Positions 42,549 through 49,390 of a stretch of DNA of 64,000 bases are shown here, piece by piece. This DNA is from Candidatus Avelusimicrobium intestinipullorum (GTDB lineage Bacteria; Elusimicrobiota; Elusimicrobia; Elusimicrobiales; Elusimicrobiaceae): NCBI GenBank assembly GCA_944324635.1, contig CALUXC010000002.1:186001-250000 (forward strand), read 5' to 3'. Both the position numbers and the translations under genes were made by a program. The notes under the pieces were generated by a model, which ran no database searches, was not told the origin of the DNA, and worked only from the letters and a program-made list of their open reading frames with translations. Each line of letters starts with the position of its first letter. The stretch's first letter is position 1.

Positions 42549-44096
42549 CTATTTGGCCAAAATTTGTTTGGCTTGTTCAATCAGGTTGTCCAAATGCTTT
42601 TGGCTGACGAACGTTTCGGCATAGATTTTCAGAATATTTTCCGTGCCGGAAGGGCGTACCAGGAACCAAGAGCTTTGCAGATAGATCTTGATGCCGTCCG
42701 TATCGCGTACGCGGGTGACTTTTTCCCCGGCTACCTGGTGGAGGTTTTCAAAGTCGGCCGCTTTGAGGGATTTTACGCGTTTTTTGGTTTCCTCATCGGT
42801 CGGAACGTCCACGCGGGTATAGTACGGGGTGCCGTGGGTGGCAGTTAATTTGTCGTACAAGTCGGCAATATCGCCTTCCGTGGCCATAATTTCCATTAAC
42901 AAGCACACGGCAAAGATACCGTCTTTTTCGGGCGTCCAGCCGCTGACGGACATACCGGCGCTTTCTTCACCCGCCAGTACGTATTTGCGGTTGACGATGC
43001 CTTCCACAAAATACTTAAAGCCCACGTTCACTTCGTCCAAGCGCAGCCCGTGCGACAGGGCAATGCGGTCCAAAAGCGAAGTGGTCCCCAGGGTGCGGCC
43101 CACGGAGTAGGCATCGCGCACTTTGTGGTGGCGGTACAAATAATCCGCCATGACGCACAGCGCATGGTTGGGCGGAATCAAGCCGCCTTTTTTGGTGGCA
43201 CAGCCGAAGCGGTCGGCATCCGGGTCGGAAGCGCCCGCAAAGTCGTACGTACCGTCCTGCACGAATTTGATGAGGGGCGACATCGGATATTTGGACGAGG
43301 GATCCATGCGGATCTTGCCGTCGTGGTCTATCGGGATAAAATAGAAAGTGGGGTCTTGCACTTTGCTGACGATTTCCACATTCTTAAGCCCGTATTTTTC
43401 TTTAATGGCTTCATAGAACGCCAAGCTGCTCCCGCCCAGCGGGTGCACGGCAAATTTAAGCGGAGAGGCCGCAATCGCCTTAAAATCAATAAAGCGGGCA
43501 AGCGCCGTCACATATGGCGTAATCAAATCGGCCGTGCGCAGCAACCCTTGTTGGCGGGCTTCGTCCAACGAAATAGATTTAATATCTTCGGGGTGGGCCA
43601 TATATTCGTTGGCGTATTTTTCAATCAGCGACGTAAGCGCCGCGTCCGCCGGGCCGCCGTTGGAAGGATTGTATTTAAGGCCCATATCCTGGGGCGGGTT
43701 GTGGCTGGCGGTTCCGTTCAAGGAAGCGCAAGCGCGGCCGTTAATAATTTCAAAAGAAAACACCGGCGTCGGCAACGGCATATCGGGCAGAATTACCGTC
43801 AAACCGTTCCCCGTCAGCACTTCGGCGCACAAGCGGGCCGTATCGGCCGACATCAGGCGCGTATCACCGCCCACCAACACGGGACCGGTGATGTTTCTTT
43901 CTTTATGAATACGGGCAACCGCCTGGGCAATGGCGCGGGCATGCTGGGCGCAAAAGCCCGTTCCCAAGCTGCCGCGGTGGCCGGAGGTGCCGAATTTAAC
44001 CGGCACGGGCGTCCCGTTCGGATGGAAAAATTGTTCTTTGAGCGAAACCACATCTATTTTCTGTTTCGTCAGCGTTCCGGCAAGTTCACTTACCAT
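42549..44096 (-). CDS. pgm: Phosphoglucomutase (alpha-D-glucose-1,6-bisphosphate dependent)
   Basis: A 515-residue phosphoglucomutase that interconverts glucose-1- and glucose-6-phosphate for glycogen, nucleotide-sugar and glycolytic metabolism. VKFGTSGHRGSLGTGFCAQH at the N-terminus, the phosphoserine loop LNGTASHNPPQD, the metal loop GASDPDADRFG, the sugar loop AGEESAGMS and the C-terminal VRPSGTENILKIYAE are complete. The HRG and DPDADR variants place it with the E. coli Pgm type. It is about 30 residues shorter than E. coli Pgm. The start is preceded by AGGAGAA. A second mutase of the broader family lies at 15.8 kb. Confidence 0.95.
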   Translation of the reverse strand: MVSELAGTLTKQKIDVVSLKEQFFHPNGTPVPVKFGTSGHRGSLGTGFCAQHARAIAQAVARIHKERNITGPVLVGGDTRLMSADTARLCAEVLTGNGLTVILPDMPLPTPVFSFEIINGRACASLNGTASHNPPQDMGLKYNPSNGGPADAALTSLIEKYANEYMAHPEDIKSISLDEARQQGLLRTADLITPYVTALARFIDFKAIAASPLKFAVHPLGGSSLAFYEAIKEKYGLKNVEIVSKVQDPTFYFIPIDHDGKIRMDPSSKYPMSPLIKFVQDGTYDFAGASDPDADRFGCATKKGGLIPPNHALCVMADYLYRHHKVRDAYSVGRTLGTTSLLDRIALSHGLRLDEVNVGFKYFVEGIVNRKYVLAGEESAGMSVSGWTPEKDGIFAVCLLMEIMATEGDIADLYDKLTATHGTPYYTRVDVPTDEETKKRVKSLKAADFENLHQVAGEKVTRVRDTDGIKIYLQSSWFLVRPSGTENILKIYAETFVSQKHLDNLIEQAKQILAK

Positions 44097-44209
44097 AGAA
44101 ATTCTCCTGTACGTATGAAAATATAAATCGGTTTTCCGTCAGGCGGGTTGCGTATCCCCCCGTCTTTTTCTATGATATTATATATCTTAAAATTTCGCAA
44201 CGGAGAACT

Positions 44210-44908
44210 ATGAAAAAACTGCTGTCTGTTTTGGTAAGCATTTTGTGCTTCGCGGGAGCGGCTGCCGCTTCCAATATCGCGGACGATTTCCGCGCGCATT
44301 ATTCCGCCGCTTCGGACTTGGCCGCCTACAATAAGGATATTAATGCCATGGTCGGCCTGGCGGACTTCCACACCGGCAAAGGGACTTCCTTCCCCGGGTT
44401 TGACATTGGCGCCACGTTAACCGCGGTGAAACCTTCGTCCAACAACAACATTTCTTCCGACGATTACCTCTACACCGGCTTCATCACGGCCGAAACCAAA
44501 ATCCCCGTGTTGGGCTTGGGCGTTGTGCTGCGCGGAACCGACATGAACGGTTTTGAATCTTTGGGCGGCGGTCTTAAATACAACTTGGGTTTGTTTGACA
44601 CCATTCACGTGTCCTTGGGCGGCTTTTATGACCGCGCCTCCACCGATTGGTACACCACGGACCACTACTCCCTTTCTGCCGTAGCTTCCATGAACGTGCT
44701 GTTCATCACGCCGTATGTGGGCGTGGGTTACGACTACGGTGAATTGGAAACCAAAGACCTGCTCCCCTCTCGCTCTACTTCCGACGGGGACATGCGCTAC
44801 ACTGCCGGCGTGAACGTGAAACCGTTCCCGTTCGTCTATATGTTTGCGGCTTACACCAAAACTTCCTCCAGCCACGGGCTGCAGGGCGGCGTGGGCGTAA
44901 ACTTCTAA
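44210..44908 (+). CDS. Predicted outer-membrane beta-barrel protein
   Basis: A 232-residue exported protein of unknown family. The signal peptide is MKKLLSVLVSILCFAGAAAA. The body alternates polar and hydrophobic residues in about ten strands, for example LYTGFITAETKIPVLGLGVV, GLKYNLGLF and NVLFITPYVGVGYDYG. The last residues LQGGVGVNF end in Phe, the usual signal for BAM-dependent insertion. It is rich in Gly and aromatic residues and has no Cys after the signal. ACGGAGAA lies before the start. murB begins 19 bp later on the same strand and may be co-transcribed. A porin-like or adhesive role is inference. Confidence 0.65.
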   Translation: MKKLLSVLVSILCFAGAAAASNIADDFRAHYSAASDLAAYNKDINAMVGLADFHTGKGTSFPGFDIGATLTAVKPSSNNNISSDDYLYTGFITAETKIPVLGLGVVLRGTDMNGFESLGGGLKYNLGLFDTIHVSLGGFYDRASTDWYTTDHYSLSAVASMNVLFITPYVGVGYDYGELETKDLLPSRSTSDGDMRYTAGVNVKPFPFVYMFAAYTKTSSSHGLQGGVGVNF

Positions 44909-44927
44909 CCCAAACACCGGGACCGGT

Positions 44928-45827
44928 ATGGACTACAAACAGGAACTGAAAGCTTTTTTTGGAGAGAATTGCCTCTTTGACGAACCCATGGCGCGGCACA
45001 CCACATACCGCGCCGGAGGCAATGCTGAAGCATACGTATATCCGCAAACGCGGGAAGACTGGAGCTTTGTCCTCAAACTGGCGGAAGCGGAAAACGTCCC
45101 GCTGCGCATTATCGGGTTTGGTTCCAACATTCTGGTCAGCGGTAAAGGTATTGGCGGCATCACCTGCTCCACCAAACGCATGAATCACGTAAGCGTGGAC
45201 GGCGACAGCATCCGCGCCGAAGCGGGCGCCGCATTGGATAAAGTAAGCGAGCTGGCCTGCGAAGCGGGCCTGGCCGGCATGGACAAACTTTCCGGCATTC
45301 CCGGCAGCGTGGGCGGAGCCGTATACATGAACGCGGGCGCTTTCGGGCAGGAAACGTTTGACTGCTTGGAATACTTTGACGTGATTGATTTGCAGGGGCG
45401 CCCCGCTACGATTTTGAAGTCGGGCGTAAAATACGCCTACCGCAAAGTGGAAGGCATTGAAAACTGCATCATTTTATCGGCCGGGTTCAAGCTGCAAAAA
45501 GGCGACTTTACCCAACTGATAGAAAGCCGCAACACGGTGTTGCATAAACGCCTGGAAAAACAACCGCTTGAATTCCCTTCCGCCGGGAGCGTATTCAAAC
45601 GCCCGTTAAACGACTATGCTTCGCGCCTGATTGACGACACCGGCCTGCGCGGCCTGTCGGTGGGCGGGGCGAAAGTGTCGGAAAAGCATGCGGGATTTAT
45701 CGTCAATTTCAATCATGCCACCGCCGAGGACATCAAAACTTTAATGGATTTGGTGCGCCAAAAAGTGAAAGAAAAACATGGGGTGGAATTGGAATTGGAA
45801 CAAATTCTGTGGGGAAATTTTGACTAA
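44928..45827 (+). CDS. murB: UDP-N-acetylenolpyruvoylglucosamine reductase
   Basis: A 299-residue FAD enzyme that reduces UDP-GlcNAc-enolpyruvate to UDP-MurNAc with NADPH in peptidoglycan synthesis. HTTYRAGGNAEAYVYPQT near residue 25 binds FAD. IIGFGSNILVSGKGIGG, LSGIPGSVGGAVYMNAGAFG (the PGTVGGA-type flavin motif) and the Ser proton donor in FPSAGSVFKRP (near residue 225) follow. SEKHAGFIVNF contributes the catalytic Glu region. The length and the absence of the Tyr-loop insert fit type II MurB. It lies 19 bp after a barrel gene and 86 bp before tRNA-Asp. Confidence 0.95.
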   Translation: MDYKQELKAFFGENCLFDEPMARHTTYRAGGNAEAYVYPQTREDWSFVLKLAEAENVPLRIIGFGSNILVSGKGIGGITCSTKRMNHVSVDGDSIRAEAGAALDKVSELACEAGLAGMDKLSGIPGSVGGAVYMNAGAFGQETFDCLEYFDVIDLQGRPATILKSGVKYAYRKVEGIENCIILSAGFKLQKGDFTQLIESRNTVLHKRLEKQPLEFPSAGSVFKRPLNDYASRLIDDTGLRGLSVGGAKVSEKHAGFIVNFNHATAEDIKTLMDLVRQKVKEKHGVELELEQILWGNFD

Positions 45828-45861
45828 TTTCCCCTATACAAAACGCGTTTAACAAATTTTG

Positions 45862-45891
45862 TTGACGCGGACGTACAAATTAAGCTAAAAT
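45862..45891 (+). promoter_or_regulatory. Promoter of tRNA-Asp
   Basis: TTGACG (-35) and TAAAAT (-10) are separated by 18 bp and end 22 bp before the mature tRNA. It is the best conventional promoter seen in the window. Confidence 0.65.
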
Positions 45892-45913
45892 ATATCTGTA
45901 GCAAGAAACAAAT

Positions 45914-45991
45914 GGAGCCGTGGTGTAGCCTGGTTAACACGCTGCCCTGTCAAGGCAGAGACCGCGAGTTCGAATCTCGTCGGCTCCGCCA
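45914..45991 (+). tRNA. tRNA-Asp (anticodon GUC)
   Basis: Acceptor GGAGCCG / CGGCTCC, an anticodon arm CTGCC CTGTCAA GGCAG giving GTC, and a T-arm with TTCGAAT. The discriminator G and the 3' CCA are encoded, unlike the tRNA-Leu and tmRNA in this window. Confidence 0.96.
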
Positions 45992-46003
45992 TTTGAAAAA
46001 AAT

Positions 46004-46028
46004 ACCCGCCGAAAGGCGGGATTTTTTA
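46004..46028 (+). terminator. Intrinsic terminator after tRNA-Asp
   Basis: Stem CCCGCC / GGCGGG with GAAA tetraloop followed by ATTTTTT. Confidence 0.9.
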
Positions 46029-46046
46029 TCCTTTTTTTCTCTCATA

Positions 46047-46077
46047 AAAAAGCCCCGCTCGTCTGAGCGGGGCTTTT
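46047..46077. terminator. Terminator after the dCMP deaminase gene
   Basis: Stem AAAAGCCCCGCTC / GAGCGGGGCTTTT with a GTCT loop. It faces the minus-strand deaminase gene and backs up the tRNA terminator. Confidence 0.92.
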
Positions 46078-46092
46078 GGATAGAAAGCAACA

Positions 46093-46581
46093 CTAATAAC
46101 CGCGGGTACCTTGCAAAGACTCGTCGTTATCAATCCAGTCCTGCACGTTAATTTCGCGGTATTCGTCGTGCGTATCGCGCACGATAACGTTTTTAATGCC
46201 GGCGTTAATAATCATGCGTTTGCACATAGAGCAACTGTTTGAATTGCAAATATATTCGCCGGTGGACACTTCTCTGCCGGCCAAGTAAAGCGTGGCGCCA
46301 AGCATTTTGTCGCGCGGAGCGCTGATAATGGCATTGGCTTCGGCGTGTACGCTGCGGCACAATTCGTAGCGTTCCCCGCGGGGGATATTGAGCTGCTGGC
46401 GGATACAATAGCCCAAATCGCTGCAGTTTTTGCGGCCGCGCGGAGCCCCCACATAGCCGGTGGAAATGACTTCGTCGTTCTTCACAATCACGGCTCCGTA
46501 TCGGCGGCGCAGGCAGGTGCCGCGCTGGGATACTACGTCGGCCAGGTCCAAATAGTAGTTTATTTTGTCGCGTCTGGGCAT
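46093..46581 (-). CDS. Deoxycytidylate (dCMP) deaminase, ComEB-like
   Basis: A 162-residue zinc-dependent deaminase that converts dCMP to dUMP for dTTP synthesis. The zinc site is His79 in SVHAEANAI with catalytic Glu81, and Cys117/Cys120 in SCSMCKRM. The usual PCxxC motif has Ser in place of Pro here. CLRRRYGAVIVKNDEVISTGYVG is the nucleotide-contact region and GRKNCSDLGYC carries extra Cys/His typical of dCMP-type enzymes. AAGGGGGA precedes the start. It is a stand-alone gene with no competence operon nearby. Confidence 0.92.
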   Translation of the reverse strand: MPRRDKINYYLDLADVVSQRGTCLRRRYGAVIVKNDEVISTGYVGAPRGRKNCSDLGYCIRQQLNIPRGERYELCRSVHAEANAIISAPRDKMLGATLYLAGREVSTGEYICNSNSCSMCKRMIINAGIKNVIVRDTHDEYREINVQDWIDNDESLQGTRGY

Positions 46582-46727
46582 AAGGGTCCCCCTTGTTTAT
46601 GCAAAATGTGAAAGCAAACGGCTTAGTACGTTATTAAAGATATTATAACAATAGGTCCGTATTTTCCGCCAAACTAACCCAAAAGAACTCCCTAGAGAAA
46701 CAAACCAAAAAGTTATAATTTAGGGAG

Positions 46728-48035
46728 ATGAAAAAGTTCCTGTTCCTCTTATTTCTTATCGGTTACGCGCCTGCCTGGGCTCAGCCCTCTTCCGTAACCG
46801 TGGGCGAAGTGCACGCCGTTTCCACCCGCATGAGCCCGCAAACGCTAAAAAAGCGATTTCTCCTTAAACCGCAGGACCCTTTTACCCCAGAACTGTACGA
46901 AAAAGCACAAGACGACTTGCACGACTTGCGCGTGTTTAAGAAGCTGGAATTTTCCACCCAAGACCGCGACGGGAAAAAAGATATTTTTATTCAAGCGCAA
47001 GACGGCTATTACATCTTTCCGCTGGCCTTTGCGGCAGGCGGCAAAAAAAGTACGGCCGCCCTTTCGCTGGCCGCAGGCAACTTGTTCAAACAAGGCGAAA
47101 GCACCTTTTTCTTTGCCGGCGGCAGTGATGACGGCTTTACCGCCATGGCGGGGGCCAGCCTGGGGGACAACTTCTTTTCGCTGGGTTACACCAAATTAAA
47201 TTTTGACCAACGTTTTTATCAAAACGGCTGGAGCAATACTTTTGGCGTTTTTTCCACCACCGACGACGAAGACGAATACGCAAACGAACTCCTCTCCCAA
47301 ACGCACACCCGCAAAGAACAGCTGGCTTTTACCTACATGCACCGCTTCTCCCGCACCTTGCGCGCCTTTATCCGCCCGGAATACGTGCGCTATTCTTATT
47401 CCCCCAGCGGGCTGGACAACGGATCCCACAACCAGCTGACGTTGGGGCTTCGCTTAACGGACGACGTACGCAAAGGGGCCAACATGGGGGCGCTGTCCGG
47501 CTACGGCCTGACGGACAAAAAGAAAAGCCTTCAAAATCTGCCCCGCGCGCGCCAGGGCTACGCGGCCAATTTGTTTTATTCTGCCGGCGGTCGTTGGACG
47601 GGGAGCGACTACAACATTTCCAAATTAGGTCTGGAAGCGGCTTGGGTGCTGGAATTAAAAAACCGCCATATGTTGGTGACAGAAATGCGCGCGCAAGACG
47701 CGTTTGAGGCGCCTTTTAGCGATGGGGTGTTGTCTTCCGACCTATTAAGCGGCATGGGCCGTTATGACCGCCAAATACGGGGTACCCGCGGGGCGGGCGC
47801 GGCGGCTTCGTTTATTTATTATCTGCTTCGCAACAACACGGGGTTGCTGTCGCTGGCGCCTTTTTACGAAATTGCCTATGTTTATGCGGGCGGAAGATAT
47901 CGCCCGCACAGCGGTGCCGGTGCCACGCTGACGTATAAGCTCTGGCGATTTCCCTTTCCTTTTGGCCTCAATTACACCCGCAACTTGCAGGACGGAAGCG
48001 ACCAGGTAGGCTTCGTATTTGGGGGCAAATTTTAG
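46728..48035 (+). CDS. Single-POTRA Omp85-like outer-membrane barrel
   Basis: A 435-residue exported protein with signal peptide MKKFLFLLFLIGYAPAWAQ. Residues about 22-100 look like one POTRA repeat: VTVGEVHAV, a helix with SPQTLKKRFLLKPQDPFTPE, and LYEKAQDDLHDLRVFKKLEF ending in a beta-strand. The rest is a barrel of about 16 strands. QIRGTRGAGAAASF near residue 345 resembles the RG-containing L6 loop motif of Omp85 proteins. HSGAGATLTYKLWRFPFPFG and the terminal QVGFVFGGKF follow the BamA/TamA C-terminal pattern. BamA itself has five POTRAs, so this is an accessory insertase or transport pore. TATAAT and GGGAG directly precede the start. It ends 4 bp from the convergent next gene with no hairpin between. 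Confidence 0.7.
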   Translation: MKKFLFLLFLIGYAPAWAQPSSVTVGEVHAVSTRMSPQTLKKRFLLKPQDPFTPELYEKAQDDLHDLRVFKKLEFSTQDRDGKKDIFIQAQDGYYIFPLAFAAGGKKSTAALSLAAGNLFKQGESTFFFAGGSDDGFTAMAGASLGDNFFSLGYTKLNFDQRFYQNGWSNTFGVFSTTDDEDEYANELLSQTHTRKEQLAFTYMHRFSRTLRAFIRPEYVRYSYSPSGLDNGSHNQLTLGLRLTDDVRKGANMGALSGYGLTDKKKSLQNLPRARQGYAANLFYSAGGRWTGSDYNISKLGLEAAWVLELKNRHMLVTEMRAQDAFEAPFSDGVLSSDLLSGMGRYDRQIRGTRGAGAAASFIYYLLRNNTGLLSLAPFYEIAYVYAGGRYRPHSGAGATLTYKLWRFPFPFGLNYTRNLQDGSDQVGFVFGGKF

Positions 48036-48039
48036 CGTT

Positions 48040-49239
48040 TTAGTATTCTGCGGGATAAGGTTCGTAGGTGTGCCCGTTCTTGCGCACGGTGTTGTGGGCG
48101 CGTTCGTCCGGGCGGACCAAGCGTTCTTCCGTATCGTTCCAACGCTGGAACGGATAAGCATACAGCAAGGTATCGGCCGGAGCAAAGAAATCCAGCCAGG
48201 CCTCCAAAGAAATCGGCTTATCGGCCAAAAACGGGTCCAGCACGGCAGGCACAAATCTTCCCCCGCGGTGCAGCACAATCAGAACCGCCTCGTGATAATA
48301 CCAATCCGGATATTCTTTCCCGTCCGGGCTGACGAAATAATCCCCTTGCAGTGGCTGCACAAACATGCCGCTTTTGGAACGCACCTGCAGCTGATACAGC
48401 CGCGCCGTGCTTAACCCATCGGAAGGTTTTGCTTTGGCCATTTGGCATACCCGGCTGCACGTTAAATACGTACAGGCCGCGCATTCTTTGGCGGCCGGGC
48501 GGTACAAATACCCCGTGGAAGAACCGTGGCCCGCCGTGTACAAGCCAAGGTCGCTTTCTTCATACAGCACCACTTTTTGGGAAATATCTTTTTGGGCATT
48601 TACACGCACTTTATTAAGAAGCGCCCAATCGCCCTTGGTAAATGTAGTTTTCCAGCGCGGCCGCGCCAAAGAATAACCGGCGCGCTCTTCGCCGTAAGTA
48701 CTGGCGGCCAACGCGCGCAAAAAGCCTCGTTCGGTGGCGTCATTTTTGGGGTCTTTCGGGTCATACGCCGGGAGCCCCGAACGGTGGAAAAACTGCGCCA
48801 GCCATTGTTTGATTTCGGGTTTGTTTTTCTGATAAAACGTTTCTGCTTTGCGCAAATCAAAGCGGGCGTCCACACGCTCCAGCGCGTCCAGCACGCCCAA
48901 GTAATTAATGTCCAGCCGCACCGGTATTTCGCCGCCGTACGCCGCGGAAGAAACATACATTTGAAATAAGTAAAAAGCCAGGGCGCGTTGTTTGTCCGCC
49001 GCGGAAAAAGATTCATACAAGCGGGTCCAAAATCCTTTCCGTTCGGCTACGCTTGTGCTGGGGAAGTAAAGCCGCATCCAGGTAAGGCGGTTCATACCGG
49101 GGTTCTTTTTCAAATACGCAGAGCCGCCCAGCTGGCTTTTAAGCCGGGCAAAAAAAGGAGCCTCGGCCGACGCTTTCCCGCCGCCAAGCACCCCGCATAG
49201 GAATAAAATTAACAATAAAATTTTCCCCAAACCCTTCAT
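48040..49239 (-). CDS. Secreted protein with protein-glutaminase-like C-terminal domain
   Basis: A 399-residue protein with a signal peptide (MKGLGKILLLILFLCGVLGG). The N-terminal 220 residues are helical and unrecognised, with Tyr- and Arg-rich helices. The C-terminal part has CTYLTCSRVCQMAKA, DWYYHEAVLIVLHRGGRFVP and AVLDPFLADKPISLEAWLDF. This resembles protein-glutaminase-type cysteine amidases, in which a Cys-x-x-R motif, a YH and a VLDP supply a Cys-His-Asp triad. The proposed triad is Cys261, His316 and Asp335. The His-Asp spacing of 19 fits the family (about 20), while the Cys-His distance (55) is somewhat longer than usual. Function is inferred; the alternative is an inactive papain-fold protein or an unrelated lineage-specific protein. 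Confidence 0.55.
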   Translation of the reverse strand: MKGLGKILLLILFLCGVLGGGKASAEAPFFARLKSQLGGSAYLKKNPGMNRLTWMRLYFPSTSVAERKGFWTRLYESFSAADKQRALAFYLFQMYVSSAAYGGEIPVRLDINYLGVLDALERVDARFDLRKAETFYQKNKPEIKQWLAQFFHRSGLPAYDPKDPKNDATERGFLRALAASTYGEERAGYSLARPRWKTTFTKGDWALLNKVRVNAQKDISQKVVLYEESDLGLYTAGHGSSTGYLYRPAAKECAACTYLTCSRVCQMAKAKPSDGLSTARLYQLQVRSKSGMFVQPLQGDYFVSPDGKEYPDWYYHEAVLIVLHRGGRFVPAVLDPFLADKPISLEAWLDFFAPADTLLYAYPFQRWNDTEERLVRPDERAHNTVRKNGHTYEPYPAEY

Positions 49240-49390
49240 ACTATAAAGTATAAAAAACGACTTATCCGTTTACAAGGGCCAAAGGACCTTTTCCCCCCCG
49301 GGGCCAAAAGGCCTAGACTTTCCGTCAAATTCCGCCCGGATTTTATTATAATATAGGGGACGTTTTACCATAGTAAAAGGAGATTGCCAA

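Noticed and set aside
43050..44126. 358-codon plus-strand frame opposite pgm
   Set aside because: It is antisense to all the intact phosphoglucomutase motifs and has no initiation signals or family resemblance.
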